This document shows positions 26,995 through 37,048 of a stretch of DNA of 64,000 nt, one piece after another. The stretch is from positions 124,861 through 188,860 of the forward strand of contig NZ_LMFA01000012.1 of the NCBI RefSeq assembly GCF_001426565.1, read 5' to 3'. The translations under genes were made by a program, and so were the position numbers. The notes beneath the pieces are model-generated. The model saw only the letters and a list, made by a program, of their open reading frames with translations. It was not told the origin of the DNA and ran no database searches. Origin of the DNA: Rhizobium sp. Root482 (lineage in GTDB: Bacteria > Pseudomonadota > Alphaproteobacteria > Rhizobiales > Rhizobiaceae). Every line of letters begins with the position of its first letter. Position 1 is the stretch's first letter.

Positions 26995-27001
26995 CAGGCC
27001 G

Positions 27002-27046
27002 TTGCAGCCCTTTCCAACCGATGTTATAATGCTGTTATAACATCGG
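27002..27046 (+). promoter_or_regulatory. Promoter with operator palindrome for the abrB-doc pair
   Basis: TTGCAG (27002-27007), 17 bases, then TATAAT (27025-27030) make a near-consensus sigma-70 promoter. A perfect 12-bp inverted repeat CCGATGTTATAA-tgctg-TTATAACATCGG (27018-27046) covers the -10 box. This is the layout expected for autorepression by the antitoxin or the antitoxin-toxin complex. Confidence 0.8.
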
Positions 27047-27056
27047 AGAAACCGCC

Positions 27057-27278
27057 ATGAACGTCACCATTCGCAAGATCGGCAATTCGGAAGGCGTGAT
27101 CATCCCGAAGGAGGTGCTGGACCGCCTGGGGTTGAAGGCGGGCGACCAGATGGAGGTCACCGCCGAAAACGGCAACCTTCAGATGAAACCCATCGATGAA
27201 GCTTTTGCGCGGCAACTGGAACATGCCAGTCGTTTCATGGACAAATATAAAGTCGCATTGAAAAAGCTGGCCGAATGA
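27057..27278 (+). CDS. AbrB-type antitoxin (addiction module antidote)
   Basis: 73 residues. The first 45 form a SpoVT/AbrB swapped-hairpin DNA-binding domain: 'VTIRKIGNSEGVIIPKEVLDRLGLKAGDQMEVTAENGNLQMKP', typical of MazE-like antitoxins. The C-terminal 'ARQLEHASRFMDKYKVALKKLAE' would be the toxin-neutralising tail. Its stop overlaps the toxin start (ATGA). A palindrome over the promoter (27018-27046) fits autoregulation. Pairing of an AbrB antitoxin with Doc is a known variant besides Phd-Doc. Confidence 0.9.
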   Translation: MNVTIRKIGNSEGVIIPKEVLDRLGLKAGDQMEVTAENGNLQMKPIDEAFARQLEHASRFMDKYKVALKKLAE

Positions 27279-27664
27279 GCGATTTCAACTTCCTCGGTCG
27301 CCCGATTATCGAAAAACTGCATGCCCTGCAAATCGAGCGGTTTGGCGGGGCTTTCGGGCTGCGTGACGAAGGTGCTCTCGAATCCGCTCTGGCCCGCCCC
27401 GTCAACAAGGCCTCCTATGGCTGCAACGATGTCGTGGAACTCGCGGCCGCCTATCTCTATGGGCTGGCCATGAACCATGCGTTCATCGATGGAAACAAGC
27501 GTATTGCCATCGTTGCGGCCGGTGTCTTTCTGATGGACAACGGCTACGAGATCGAAACCAGCGACGGCAACCTTTTCAGCTTTGTTCTTTCCGTTGCCGC
27601 AGGCGAAATCGACGAAGGGGGGATTATTCGTTTCCTGCACGACTTCGTCGTTAAAACGCAATAG
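27275..27664 (+). CDS. doc: Doc-type toxin (Fic fold)
   Basis: 129 residues. The Fic/Doc motif 'HAFIDGNKR' spans residues 68-76, with catalytic His68 and the Asn-Lys-Arg phosphate loop. The Lys at the position of Gly in AMP-transferring Fic enzymes fits Doc, which phosphorylates elongation factor Tu. The N-terminus 'LGRPIIEKLHALQIERFGG' and 'GLRDEGALESALARP' are usual for death-on-curing proteins. Length normal and motif intact, so likely active, held by the upstream antitoxin. Confidence 0.92.
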   Translation: MSDFNFLGRPIIEKLHALQIERFGGAFGLRDEGALESALARPVNKASYGCNDVVELAAAYLYGLAMNHAFIDGNKRIAIVAAGVFLMDNGYEIETSDGNLFSFVLSVAAGEIDEGGIIRFLHDFVVKTQ

Positions 27665-27684
27665 CGCATCGCCGGAACTAATCA

Positions 27685-29937
27685 TCACCCCGTAAACTTG
27701 CCGCTCCTTGGAAAACCCTTCGGTACCACCCTGCCCGCCGAGGCCCGGTCGCCCAGCCATTCGATCAGTTCGTCGCTGGATTTGATGAAGCTGCGGCCGG
27801 CACTGTCGGACCAGGTCAGGCCGTCTGCAATGGCAAAGCAGCGGATGTCGGACACGCCGCCGTCCTTGTAGCGTTGCAGGCGCACGCCCTTGCCGCGCGT
27901 CATTTCCGGCAGTTGCGCCAGCGGGAAAACCAGGAGCTTGCGGTTCTCGCCAACGATGGCGACGTGATCGCCCTTGACCGGAATGACGAGCTTAGCCTCG
28001 TCCGGCATGCCGACATTCATGATCTGCTTGCCCTTGCGGGTATTGGCGACCATTTCCGTTTCCTGCACCACGAAACCGTTGCCGGCAGCCGAGGAAATGA
28101 TCAGCTTGCGGCCCGCATCGTGGACGAAGGCGGTCAGCACGTCCTGATCGTTTTCCATGTCGACCATGATACGCAGCGGCTCGCCATGGCCGCGCCCGCC
28201 CGGCAGCTTGTCGCCGCCCAGCGTATAGGCCTTGCCGCCCGTGGTGACGATAAGGATGCGGTCTGTGGTCGATGCCGGGAACGACAGTTTCAGGCTGTCG
28301 CCCTCCTTGAAGGGCAGCGCCGAGACATCGGCGATATGACCCTTCAGCGCGCGGATCCAGCCCTTTTCGGAGATGACGACGGTGATCGGCTCCTTCTCGA
28401 TCATCGCCTGCTGGATCGCTTCCAGATCGGTATCCGGCGCCAGCGCGAACTGGGTGCGGCGGCGGCCGATGGCGGTTGCCTTGGCGAATTTCTTCTTCAC
28501 CTCGCCGATTTCCCAGGCGACCGTCTGCCATTGCTTCTCGTCCGAAGACAGAAGCGCCTCGATCTCCGCCTTCTCCTTCGACAGGGCGTCGAACTCGGTG
28601 CGGATCTCGAACTCTTCCAGCTTGCGCAACGAGCGCAGGCGCATGTTGAGGATCGATTCGGCCTGCAGGTCGGTCAGCGTAAAGCGGGCCATCAGCGCCG
28701 GCTTCGGCTCGTCCTCCTCGCGGATGATACGGATGACTTCATCGAGGTTGAGATAGGCGACCAGATAGCCGCCAAGGATTTCCAACCGGCGGTCGATCGC
28801 CGCAAGCCGGAAGCGCGAGCGGCGCTGCAGGACCTCGCGGCGATGCTGCAGCCATTCCAGAAGCACCTCGTTCAGCGCCATGACGCGCGGCACGCGGCCC
28901 ATGGACAGAACGTTCATGTTCAGGGGAATGCGGTTTTCCAGCTCGGACAGCTTGAAGAGCGATTCCATCAGGATGGTCGGATCGACGGAGCGGCTCTTCG
29001 GCACCAGGACGAGGCGGACATCCTCGGCGGATTCGTCGCGCACATCTTCCAGAAGCGGCAGCTTGCGGGCGATCAGCAGTTCGGCGATCTTTTCGATCAG
29101 CCGGGACTTTTGCACCTGGAAGGGAATTTCCGTGACGATGATCTGGTAGCCGCCGCGGCCGGTATCCTCGACCTCCCATTTGGCCCGCACGCGAAAACCG
29201 CCGCGGCCGGTCTTGTAAGCCTCGACCATGCTTTCGCGGCTATCGATGATGATGCCGCCGGTCGGCAGGTCCGGCCCCTGGACGAAGTCCATCAGTTTCT
29301 CGACGGATGCTTCCGGATGGCGGATCAGGTGCAGGGCGGCGTCGCAGAGTTCATGGGCATTGTGCGGCGGAATGGAGGTCGCCATGCCGACGGCGATGCC
29401 GGAGGCGCCATTGGCGAGCAGGTTCGGGAAGGCGCCCGGCATGACAACCGGTTCCTGGTCTTCCTCGTTATAGGTCGGGCGAAAATCCACCGCATCCTGG
29501 TCGATGCCTTCGAGCAGCAGGCTCGCCACATCGGTCATGCGCGCTTCGGTGTAGCGATAGGCTGCGGCGCTGTCGCCGTCGATATTGCCGAAATTGCCCT
29601 GCCCGTCGACGATCGGATAGCGCTGCGAGAAATCCTGTGCCAGTCGCACCAGCGCATCGTAGACCGACTGGTCGCCATGCGGGTGGAATTTACCGATGAC
29701 ATCGCCGACGATGCGGGCGCATTTCTTGAACGACGAATTGGAGCGCAGGCCCATTTCGCTCATCGCATGGACGATGCGGCGATGGACGGGTTTGAGCCCG
29801 TCGCGCACGTCCGGCAGAGCGCGGTGCATGATTGTCGACAGCGCATAGGCAAGATAGCGCTCTTCCAGCGCCGCCTTGAGGTCAACAGGCACAGTGTGGT
29901 CGTCTCCGCCCGACGGCGGCAAAAGGCTTTGTCCCAT
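27685..29937 (-). CDS. parC: DNA topoisomerase IV subunit A
   Basis: 750 residues. With ParE it decatenates daughter chromosomes. The catalytic tyrosine is Tyr129 in '[11 protein letters not shown]'. The quinolone region reads '[14 protein letters not shown]' (84-96): Gln90 replaces the Ser80 of E. coli ParC and Asp94 stands at Glu84. The C-terminal part has the beta-pinwheel repeats used for DNA wrapping. The gene is convergent with doc, 20 bases away, with no clear terminator between. Start '[11 protein letters not shown]' agrees with relatives. Confidence 0.96.
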   Translation of the reverse strand: MGQSLLPPSGGDDHTVPVDLKAALEERYLAYALSTIMHRALPDVRDGLKPVHRRIVHAMSEMGLRSNSSFKKCARIVGDVIGKFHPHGDQSVYDALVRLAQDFSQRYPIVDGQGNFGNIDGDSAAAYRYTEARMTDVASLLLEGIDQDAVDFRPTYNEEDQEPVVMPGAFPNLLANGASGIAVGMATSIPPHNAHELCDAALHLIRHPEASVEKLMDFVQGPDLPTGGIIIDSRESMVEAYKTGRGGFRVRAKWEVEDTGRGGYQIIVTEIPFQVQKSRLIEKIAELLIARKLPLLEDVRDESAEDVRLVLVPKSRSVDPTILMESLFKLSELENRIPLNMNVLSMGRVPRVMALNEVLLEWLQHRREVLQRRSRFRLAAIDRRLEILGGYLVAYLNLDEVIRIIREEDEPKPALMARFTLTDLQAESILNMRLRSLRKLEEFEIRTEFDALSKEKAEIEALLSSDEKQWQTVAWEIGEVKKKFAKATAIGRRRTQFALAPDTDLEAIQQAMIEKEPITVVISEKGWIRALKGHIADVSALPFKEGDSLKLSFPASTTDRILIVTTGGKAYTLGGDKLPGGRGHGEPLRIMVDMENDQDVLTAFVHDAGRKLIISSAAGNGFVVQETEMVANTRKGKQIMNVGMPDEAKLVIPVKGDHVAIVGENRKLLVFPLAQLPEMTRGKGVRLQRYKDGGVSDIRCFAIADGLTWSDSAGRSFIKSSDELIEWLGDRASAGRVVPKGFPRSGKFTG

Positions 29938-30212
29938 GGTTTGTTGCTACCTCAAGAAGGCCGCAACATCAAGGAATACAGGGCATTGCGTTGTGGAGAA
30001 CCGTTCTGTGGAGAGGCCCGATGCCCAACGGAGCGAAACTGCGAAAAATCTTCGGGTCACGGCAATCGCAGCAACCGCCGACCGGACCGTCAGAACGCCA
30101 GACGGCCCCGACGATGAAACATCACTGCAAAATCGGATTCGAATATATTTCGGCCTCAATCCGTATTAGAAATGCGTTCGAAATTAAACCCTTACAACCA
30201 AGGAACCAGTCC

Positions 30213-31406
30213 ATGCTGCCTACCCGCACCCTTCGTCTGATGCTGGCCAGCGCCGCCTTCATCGGTCTTTCCGGTCCGGCCTTCGCACTCGACGGCGCGG
30301 AACTCGTCAACAAGCTGAATGAAGCCTATGCGCTGAACGGCGCTTCGATCACCTATGAAAGCGTCGATGTGGACGGCACCACCGTGACGCTGAGCGGCGT
30401 CAGCGTCAAATCCACCTCCGCTCCGGGCAAGGACTTCAAGGTCGGCGACGTGACGCTCGACGGCGTCGAGGAAGACGATGCCGGCGGCTATTATGTCGAG
30501 ACGGTGACGCTGCCGGACGTGAACGTCAAGGAGGACGAGACCGCCGTCACCGCGACCGACATCACCATGAGCGGGCTGACGATCCCCGGCAATCCGGCGG
30601 GCGGCACGATCAACGACATCGTCCTTTACGAATCGGCCGGAACCGGGCCGGTGACCGTGACCGTCAAGGGCAAGCAGGTCTTCTCCATGGAGGAAATGGA
30701 AGCAAACCTGACGAAGCAGGAAGGCGATGCCGGCTTCGACTTCGACGCGGCGCTCACCGGCGTCAAGGCCGATCTCTCTGATGTCGAGGATGCCAAGTCC
30801 AAGGAAGCGATCGAGAAGCTCGGATTGAAGACCCTGTCCGGCGAAATGACCATGAAGGGCAGCTGGGAGCTTGCCAGCGGCAATGTCTCGCTGGAGGAAT
30901 ATGCCTTCGATTTCGCCAATGTCGGGCGCCTGGCCTTCTCCTTCGACATTTCCGGATACACGCTGGACTTCATGAAATCCATCCAGGAGGCCATCAAGGC
31001 ACAGGAAGCCAATCCGAACAAGGAAGAGGCCAACCAGGCCATGGGTCTTGCCATGATGGGCCTTGTGCAGCAGCTCACATTCAACAACGCGTCGCTGCGT
31101 TTCGACGACGCGACCATCACCAAGCGGGTTCTCGATTATATCGGCGCCCAGCAGGGCATGACCGGCGACCAGTTGGCCCAGTCGCTCAAGGGGATCGTGC
31201 CGCTGATGATGGGGCAGCTCAACGTGCCGGAATTGCAGAACCAGGTGACGGCTGCCGTCAACACCTATCTGGATGCGCCGAAGAGCCTGACGATCAGCGC
31301 CGAGCCGGAAAAGCCGGTTCCCTTCCCGATGATCATGGGTGCCGCCATGGGCGCACCGAACACGGTACCGGGCGTTCTCGGCGTCAAGGTCACGGCCAAC
31401 GACTGA
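30213..31406 (+). CDS. Exported protein of unknown function
   Basis: 397 residues. Signal peptide 'MLPTRTLRLMLASAAFIGLSGPAFA' with a probable AFA cleavage site. AAGGAAC lies 9 bases before the chosen ATG. The mature protein is acidic, with repeated beta-rich segments ('VDVDGTTVTLSGVSVKST', 'VGDVTLDGVEED', 'VTATDITMSGLTIPG') then a helical part. This resembles a lipid-binding or AsmA-like beta sheet stack but I cannot assign a family. A terminator follows (31430-31465). Probably periplasmic. Confidence 0.78.
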   Translation: MLPTRTLRLMLASAAFIGLSGPAFALDGAELVNKLNEAYALNGASITYESVDVDGTTVTLSGVSVKSTSAPGKDFKVGDVTLDGVEEDDAGGYYVETVTLPDVNVKEDETAVTATDITMSGLTIPGNPAGGTINDIVLYESAGTGPVTVTVKGKQVFSMEEMEANLTKQEGDAGFDFDAALTGVKADLSDVEDAKSKEAIEKLGLKTLSGEMTMKGSWELASGNVSLEEYAFDFANVGRLAFSFDISGYTLDFMKSIQEAIKAQEANPNKEEANQAMGLAMMGLVQQLTFNNASLRFDDATITKRVLDYIGAQQGMTGDQLAQSLKGIVPLMMGQLNVPELQNQVTAAVNTYLDAPKSLTISAEPEKPVPFPMIMGAAMGAPNTVPGVLGVKVTAND

Positions 31407-31429
31407 CGGCTGAAGCCACGTAGACGATC

Positions 31430-31465
31430 AAAAGCCCCGGCCGCATGACTACGGCCGGGGCTTTT
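31430..31465. terminator. Bidirectional terminator
   Basis: Perfect 14-bp stem AAAAGCCCCGGCCG/CGGCCGGGGCTTTT with an 8-base loop, between the exported protein gene (plus) and the DUF1236 gene (minus). Confidence 0.9.
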
Positions 31466-31480
31466 GAGTTTGAAGATCGG

Positions 31481-31804
31481 TTATTCCAGAACCTGGATCA
31501 CCGCGCGGGTCTGCGGATTGACGATGACCCGGCGCTCGTTGACCACGGTATAGGCATAGTCGTCATGGCCCTGGACGACATGAAGCTCGACCGTATCGGG
31601 GATCGGCTGGCCGACGACGATCTCGCCTTCATAGGCAACAGAGGGAACCGACTGCTCCAGGACGTAGGTGCGAACCTCGCCGGGCAGTTCGACCGTCGTC
31701 GAGCTGGTGACGGCCGGATCGGTGACGACGACGGTGCTCTGGGCAAAAGCGGGTGCCGACAGGGCGATGAAAGCCGCGGAAGCGACCATGAGTGTCTTGC
31801 GCAT
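31481..31804 (-). CDS. DUF1236 domain protein, exported
   Basis: 107 residues. Signal peptide 'MRKTLMVASAAFIALSAPAFA', then 'TYVLEQSVPSVAYEGEIVVGQPIPDTVELHVVQGHDDYAYTVVNERRVIVNPQTRAVIQVLE', which matches DUF1236, a short periplasmic family abundant in Rhizobiales. GAGAAAGAACATGC places a ribosome site before the ATG. It is monocistronic: a terminator closes it on one side and sulP lies beyond on the same strand. Function unknown. Confidence 0.9.
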   Translation of the reverse strand: MRKTLMVASAAFIALSAPAFAQSTVVVTDPAVTSSTTVELPGEVRTYVLEQSVPSVAYEGEIVVGQPIPDTVELHVVQGHDDYAYTVVNERRVIVNPQTRAVIQVLE

Positions 31805-31878
31805 GTTCTTTCTCCTTGTTTCTGCTGCCTAACAAACAGCAGGACAAGGAGAAAGTTCCAATTTTCAGCCGCAGCCCG

Positions 31879-33363
31879 TCAGGCGGCGACCTGCGCCGGC
31901 ACGGCATCGCCCTTGTCGTGAACGGCAAAACGATCGAGCATATGGGCGCTTGCGGCATTCAGGCCGATGACCTCGACCTCCACGCCGTTGCGGCGATATT
32001 TCAGGACGATCTTGTCGAGCGCGCCGACCGAGGTGATATCCCAGAGATGCGCCGTTCCGACATCGATGACGACCTTCTTCAGGGGCTCTGAGAAATCGAA
32101 GGCGGCAATGAAGCTCTCGGCGGAGGCGAAGAATATCTGGCCTTCGACAAGATAGGTCCGCATGCCATGGTCAGCGTCCAACTGCGACGAGACGCGGAAC
32201 AGACGCGCCACCTTGCCGGCGAAGAAGACGCCGGACAGAAGTACACCGACGATGACGCCCTTTGCCAGATCGTGGGTGCCGACGACGGTGACCACCGTGG
32301 CCAGCATCACCACCGACGAAGACAGCGGATTGTGCCGCAGGTTGAGGATCGAGCGCCAGGAGAATGTCCCGATCGAGACCATGATCATCACCGCGACAAG
32401 AGCGGCCATCGGGATGATGCGAACGAGATCGTCGAGCACGAGAATGAGAAACAGAAGGAAGGCACCGGCAACGAAGGTGGAGAGCCGTCCCCGCCCGCCC
32501 GAGGTGACGTTGATCACCGACTGGCCGATCATCGCGCAGCCGCCCATGCCGCCGATCAGGGCGGAAGCGATATTGCCGGCGCCCTGCCCCAGGCATTCCT
32601 GGCTCTTGTTGCTGGGCGTATCCGTCATGTCGTCAACGATCTGCGCCGTCAGCATGGATTCCAGCAGCCCGACAGCCGCCAGCGTCACCGAATAGGGAAA
32701 GATGATCGTCAGCGTCTCGAATGTCAGCGGCACGTCCGGCAATGCAAGAACCGGCAGCGCGGAGGGCAGCTCACCGAGATCGCCGACGGTGCGGATATCC
32801 ATGCCGGTCCACACAGCCACGGCGGTCAGCACGGCGATCGCCACCAGCGGCGACGGGATAATTCTCGTTACGTAAGGGAAGAGATAGATGATCGCCAGCC
32901 CCGCCGCGATCATCGCATAGGTCTGGCCGGGCACGCCAATGAGTTCCGGCAGCTGCGCCATGAAGATCAGGATCGCCAGGGCATTGACGAAGCCGGTAAT
33001 GACGGAGCGGGAGACGAAGCGCATCAGGCGCCCGAGCTTCAGGAAACCGGCGATGATCTGCAGCAGCCCCATGAGAATGGTTGCAGCGAACAGATATTGC
33101 AGCCCGTGCTCCTTGACGAGCGTCACCATCACCACCGCGGTGGCGGCGGTTGCAGCCGAGATCATGCCGGGCCGGCCACCGGTGAAGGCAGCAACACAGG
33201 CAATGGCGAAGGAGGCGAACAGGCCGACTTTCGGATCGACACCGGCGATTACCGAAAAGCCGATGGCTTCGGGGATCAGCGCAAGCGCCACGACGATGCC
33301 GGACAGGATGTCGGCGCGAATATTCGAAAACCATTCGCGACGGTAGGACGAGAGATAATTCAT
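31879..33363 (-). CDS. SulP family anion transporter with STAS domain
   Basis: 494 residues. About ten to fourteen membrane helices. '[35 protein letters not shown]' is the SulP opening. A C-terminal STAS domain (about 405-494: '[38 protein letters not shown]') regulates it. The family moves sulfate, bicarbonate or dicarboxylates; the substrate is unknown here, though the leader upstream hints at control. The ATG at 33363 is the family start; a frame back to 33567 would run through the structured leader. Confidence 0.9.
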   Translation of the reverse strand: MNYLSSYRREWFSNIRADILSGIVVALALIPEAIGFSVIAGVDPKVGLFASFAIACVAAFTGGRPGMISAATAATAVVMVTLVKEHGLQYLFAATILMGLLQIIAGFLKLGRLMRFVSRSVITGFVNALAILIFMAQLPELIGVPGQTYAMIAAGLAIIYLFPYVTRIIPSPLVAIAVLTAVAVWTGMDIRTVGDLGELPSALPVLALPDVPLTFETLTIIFPYSVTLAAVGLLESMLTAQIVDDMTDTPSNKSQECLGQGAGNIASALIGGMGGCAMIGQSVINVTSGGRGRLSTFVAGAFLLFLILVLDDLVRIIPMAALVAVMIMVSIGTFSWRSILNLRHNPLSSSVVMLATVVTVVGTHDLAKGVIVGVLLSGVFFAGKVARLFRVSSQLDADHGMRTYLVEGQIFFASAESFIAAFDFSEPLKKVVIDVGTAHLWDITSVGALDKIVLKYRRNGVEVEVIGLNAASAHMLDRFAVHDKGDAVPAQVAA

Positions 33364-33436
33364 GGATGTTTTCCGCAAAGTTTCATCAGTGCCGGCAGAC
33401 ATGCAGGCGCTCGAACATGATGATGGTGTTGCGTTG

Positions 33437-33482
33437 TCTGGCGGATCGGCGGCCAGAAGAGCCACCCGGGTTTTCACCGGGT
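33437..33482 (-). promoter_or_regulatory. Structured 5' leader of sulP (candidate cis-acting RNA)
   Basis: The 190 bases between the aspS terminator and the sulP start hold two hairpins when read on the minus strand: ACCCGG-tgaaaac-CCGGGT (33464-33482) then TCTGGC-cgccgatcc-GCCAGA (33437-33457), with a C/G-rich 'GGCCGGCACAAACCCCGG' before them. A conserved RNA motif called sul1 has been described upstream of SulP-type genes in alphaproteobacteria; this may be an example, but I could not align it. Confidence 0.45.
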
Positions 33483-33553
33483 CCGGGGTTTGTGCCGGCC
33501 TTATAGGGCAAGCGGGCCGCAAAAGGCAAGACTGGGCGCAGGCGGCAAAGACA

Positions 33554-33585
33554 AAAGGCCCCGGCATGGAAATGTCGGGGCCTTT
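33554..33585 (-). terminator. Terminator after aspS
   Basis: 13-bp stem AAAGGCCCCGGCA/TGTCGGGGCCTTT (one G-T pair) with a 6-base loop, 21 bases past the aspS stop; on the minus strand it ends in TTTTG. Confidence 0.85.
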
Positions 33586-33606
33586 GTATTTCGAAACAGA
33601 GGGACC

Positions 33607-35400
33607 TCAGTCCTTCTTTGCCGTCGGGATGACCCGCAGCGCCAGTTCGCGCAACTGGGCGGGCGTTGCCGGCGACGGGGCGCCCATCAACAGGTCCTGT
33701 GCCTGCTGGTTCATTGGGAACAGCGTGACTTCCCGCAGGTTTCTGGCACCGACGAGAAGCATGATGACGCGGTCGACGCCGGCTGCCATGCCGCCATGCG
33801 GTGGGGCACCGTATTGGAAGGCGCGGTAGAGGCCGCCGAACTGCTCCTCGACCTCTTCGGCCGATTTGCCGGTGAGTTCGAAGGCCTTGACCATGACTTC
33901 CGGCAACTGATTCCGGATCGAGCCGGAGGCGATTTCGAAGCCGTTGCAGACGAGATCGTACTGATAGGCCTTCAGCGACAGCGGATCGGGACCGTTCAAG
34001 CCTTCCAGACCACCCTGCGGCATCGAGAAGGGGTTGTGGGCGAAGTCGATCCGCTTTTCGTCTTCCAGCCATTCGTAGAACGGGAAGTCGATGATCCAGC
34101 AGAGTTCGAACCGGTCGCGGTCGACAAGGTTCAGTTCCTCGCCGGCGCGGGTGCGGGCTTCGCCGGCGAACTTGTAGAATTTCGCCGGGTCGCCGGCCAC
34201 GAAGAAGCAGGCATCGCCGGCCTCGAGGCCAAGCTGGGTGCGCAGCGCCTCGGTACGTTCCTCGCCAATATTCTTGGCCAGCGGGCCGGAGCCGGCGGTC
34301 GAGCCATCCTCTTCCTTGCGCCAGAATATATAGCCAAGGCCCGGTTGGCCGGTCGATTGCGCCCAGGCGTTCATGCGGTCGCAGAAAGCGCGGGAACCGC
34401 CGGTCCTGGCCGGGATTGCCCAGACCTCGACCTTCGGATCGCGTTCGATCATGCCCGCGAACACCTTGAAGCCGGAACCGGCGAAATGTTCGGTGACGGC
34501 CTGCATCTCGATCGGGTTGCGCAGGTCCGGCTTGTCGGAGCCATAGGTGCGGATCGCCGTATCATAGGGAATGCGGCGGAATTCCTGCGTCACCGGCTTG
34601 CCCTCGGCAAACTGCTCGAAGACGCCGCGCATGACCGGCTCCATCGTGTCCCAGACATCTTCCTGGGTGACGAAGCTCATTTCGAGGTCGAGCTGGTAGA
34701 ATTCGCCCGGCAGGCGGTCGGCGCGCGGGTCCTCGTCGCGGAAGCAGGGCGCGATCTGGAAATAACGGTCGAAACCGGCCACCATCAGGAGCTGCTTGTA
34801 TTGCTGCGGGGCCTGCGGCAGGGCGAAGAACTTGCCTTCATGGATACGGCTCGGCACCAGGAAGTCGCGGGCGCCCTCAGGCGAGGAGGCGGTGAGGATC
34901 GGCGTCGAATATTCGGCGAAACCGATCTCGTTCATGCGACGACGCATATCGGCGATGATCTGGGTGCGCTTGACGATGTTCCTGTGCAGCGTCTCGCGGC
35001 GCAAGTCGAGGAAGCGGTATTTCAGGCGCACATCCTCGGGATAATCCGGCTCGCCGAACACCGGCAAGGGCAGTTCCTTCGATGCCGAAAGCACCTCGAT
35101 TTCCTGGGCGTAAAGCTCGATCTCGCCGGTCGCCATCTGCTTGTTGACGGTTTCCTGCGAGCGCGCCTTGACCTCGCCATCAATGCGCACGACCCATTCG
35201 CCGCGCACGGTTTCGGCGGTCTTGAAGGCCGGGCTGTCGGGATCGACGACGATCTGCGTCATGCCGTAATGGTCGCGAAGGTCGATGAACAGCAGGCCGC
35301 CGTGGTCGCGTACGCGATGGACCCAGCCGGACAGGCGAACGGACTGGCCGACATCGGATTTGCCAAGAGCGGCACAAGTGTGGCTGCGGTAACGATGCAT
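33607..35400 (-). CDS. aspS: Aspartyl-tRNA synthetase
   Basis: 597 residues, class II synthetase. The N-terminal OB fold ('[26 protein letters not shown]') binds the anticodon. Motif 2 is '[24 protein letters not shown]', the bacterial GAD insertion follows, and motif 3 is '[19 protein letters not shown]'. The start '[13 protein letters not shown]' at 35400 is the family N-terminus. Whether it is discriminating or also charges tRNA-Asn cannot be told here; in rhizobia a GatCAB system is common. Confidence 0.97.
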   Translation of the reverse strand: MHRYRSHTCAALGKSDVGQSVRLSGWVHRVRDHGGLLFIDLRDHYGMTQIVVDPDSPAFKTAETVRGEWVVRIDGEVKARSQETVNKQMATGEIELYAQEIEVLSASKELPLPVFGEPDYPEDVRLKYRFLDLRRETLHRNIVKRTQIIADMRRRMNEIGFAEYSTPILTASSPEGARDFLVPSRIHEGKFFALPQAPQQYKQLLMVAGFDRYFQIAPCFRDEDPRADRLPGEFYQLDLEMSFVTQEDVWDTMEPVMRGVFEQFAEGKPVTQEFRRIPYDTAIRTYGSDKPDLRNPIEMQAVTEHFAGSGFKVFAGMIERDPKVEVWAIPARTGGSRAFCDRMNAWAQSTGQPGLGYIFWRKEEDGSTAGSGPLAKNIGEERTEALRTQLGLEAGDACFFVAGDPAKFYKFAGEARTRAGEELNLVDRDRFELCWIIDFPFYEWLEDEKRIDFAHNPFSMPQGGLEGLNGPDPLSLKAYQYDLVCNGFEIASGSIRNQLPEVMVKAFELTGKSAEEVEEQFGGLYRAFQYGAPPHGGMAAGVDRVIMLLVGARNLREVTLFPMNQQAQDLLMGAPSPATPAQLRELALRVIPTAKKD

Positions 35401-35698
35401 CATATTATCCTGGAAGCAAGTGCCGCGCGGCCACGCAAAAGCGCGCTGCGGCAGCGTCGAAATCGGGCGGAAAAGCGCATGACGGGGCCGATTTGTCAAG
35501 CTTTTACCGGTTTACCGTAACAGCATGTCGGCTGGCGCCAGCTTATTATCTGCCGCCTGTGGTCCGATGTGGGTTTTGTTTGCCGATTCAGTGCCCAAAG
35601 TCAGAAATCGCGACTGTTTTCCAGCGTCCGGCAAGGCTAAGCAGATGTTCGGCGACAGATTCAGGCGAGTCGCCGCCAAAATCCGGATTTCCTCGTCC

Positions 35699-36937
35699 AT
35701 GTCGCAAATTCGTCCGCTCATTCCTCTCCTGATTACCGCGGGCATCCTGATCGGCGGCAACGGGCTGCAGGGCACCTATATTTCGCTGCGGGCGCTGGAG
35801 GAGGGATTTTCCACCTCGCTGATCGGGCTGATCGGCACCGGCTACAGCATCGGCTTTGCCATCGGCTGCATCTATGTGACGCGGATCCTGCGCTCCATCG
35901 GCCATATCCGCACCTTTTCCGCCATGGCGGCCATCGCCTCGGCGGCGTCGCTGGCGATGGTGCTGCTGATCGACCCCTGGTTCTGGTTCCTGATGCGACT
36001 GATCGCCGGCATCTGTTTTGCCAGCCTCTTCGCCACGGTGGAAAGCTGGCTGAACGCGCAGGTGACCAATACCAACCGGGCGAGAACGCTGTCCATTTAC
36101 CGCGTCGTCGATCTCGGCTCGGTGACCGCCGCCCAATATCTCATCCCCGCCGTCGGCATCGACGGGTTCCAGCTGTTCGTGATTATCTCCATGGCGCTGA
36201 CCCTGTCGCTGGTGCCGATCTCCTTTGCCGATCGTTCCAGCCCCGGCGCACCGGAAGCCATTCGCTTCGACATCAAGGCGCTGTGGAACATTTCCCCGCT
36301 TGCCACCATCGGCTGCATCGTCGTCGGGCTGACCAATTCCACCTTCCGCTCGCTCGGCCCGATCTATGCCGAGGGCATCGGCCTGACGATCACCGCCGTC
36401 GTCACCTTCATGAGCGCCGGCATCATCGGCGGCGTCGTCCTGCAATATCCGCTCGGTATCTATTCAGACAGGCTCGACCGGCGGCTAATCATCCTCCTTG
36501 CCACGGCTGGAGCGATGCTCGCCGGTCTCTATCTCGCCTTCTTCGCCGGCGACGGCGAATGGCCGAACTATATCGGTATCTTCGTGTTCGGCGCTTTCGC
36601 AATGCCGCTGTTTTCGCTCTGCTCGGCCCATGCCAACGATCATGCCGCCGAAGGCCAGCATGCGCTGGTTTCCGCCGGCATGCTGTTCTTCTGGTCGATC
36701 GGCGCCATTATCGGCCCGCTGTTTGCGTCCTTCATGCTCGATATTTTCGGACCCCGCGCCCTGTTCATCTATACCGCCGCCGTGCTCGCCGCCTTCATGC
36801 TCTACACGCTGCAACGGATGACGGCGCGCAGCGGCGTGCCGGCGGATGAGCGGTCGATGCGATTCAAGAGCCTGTTGCGAACCTCGTTCTTCTTCAACAA
36901 GCTCGCTGCAAGGCCGGAGGAGCGGAAGGATCGCTGA
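35699..36937 (+). CDS. MFS transporter, YcaD-like
   Basis: 412 residues, twelve membrane helices. 'MSQIRPLIPLLITAGILIGGNGLQGTYISLRALEEGFSTSLIGLIGTGYSIGFAIGCIYVTRILRSIGHIRTFSAMA' is typical of the YcaD-type MFS group. The middle loop 'PLGIYSDRLDRRLIILLA' is the MFS G-x-x-x-D-R-x-x-R-R motif. The substrate is unknown. A frame extending to 35525 is not supported by a ribosome site. The gene lies divergent from aspS. Confidence 0.87.
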   Translation: MSQIRPLIPLLITAGILIGGNGLQGTYISLRALEEGFSTSLIGLIGTGYSIGFAIGCIYVTRILRSIGHIRTFSAMAAIASAASLAMVLLIDPWFWFLMRLIAGICFASLFATVESWLNAQVTNTNRARTLSIYRVVDLGSVTAAQYLIPAVGIDGFQLFVIISMALTLSLVPISFADRSSPGAPEAIRFDIKALWNISPLATIGCIVVGLTNSTFRSLGPIYAEGIGLTITAVVTFMSAGIIGGVVLQYPLGIYSDRLDRRLIILLATAGAMLAGLYLAFFAGDGEWPNYIGIFVFGAFAMPLFSLCSAHANDHAAEGQHALVSAGMLFFWSIGAIIGPLFASFMLDIFGPRALFIYTAAVLAAFMLYTLQRMTARSGVPADERSMRFKSLLRTSFFFNKLAARPEERKDR

Positions 36938-36963
36938 CGGCTGCGGCAAAATGCGCGTGACCC

Positions 36964-37032
36964 CCAATTGATGCCCCTTGCCAATTGATGAATTCTTCGG
37001 TCAAGTTTAAGAGGAAGGCGAAATCCTTCCTC
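36964..37032 (+). promoter_or_regulatory. Direct and inverted repeats before the multicopper oxidase gene
   Basis: CCAATTGATG occurs twice with a 17-base period (36964-36973, 36981-36990), and a perfect 8-bp inverted repeat GAGGAAGG-cgaaat-CCTTCCTC follows (37011-37032), 16 bases before the start codon. The direct repeats could be regulator half-sites, the hairpin could affect translation. No regulator gene lies beside it. Confidence 0.4.
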
Positions 37033-37048
37033 GCCGGAACAGAGCTCG

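Noticed and set aside
26991-26996. TTGACA as the -35 box of the toxin-antitoxin promoter
   Set aside because: It is 28 bases from TATAAT; TTGCAG at 27002 has the correct 17-base spacing.
33490-35520. A 676-codon open frame antisense to aspS
   Set aside because: Shadow frame; aspS has all class II synthetase motifs on the other strand.
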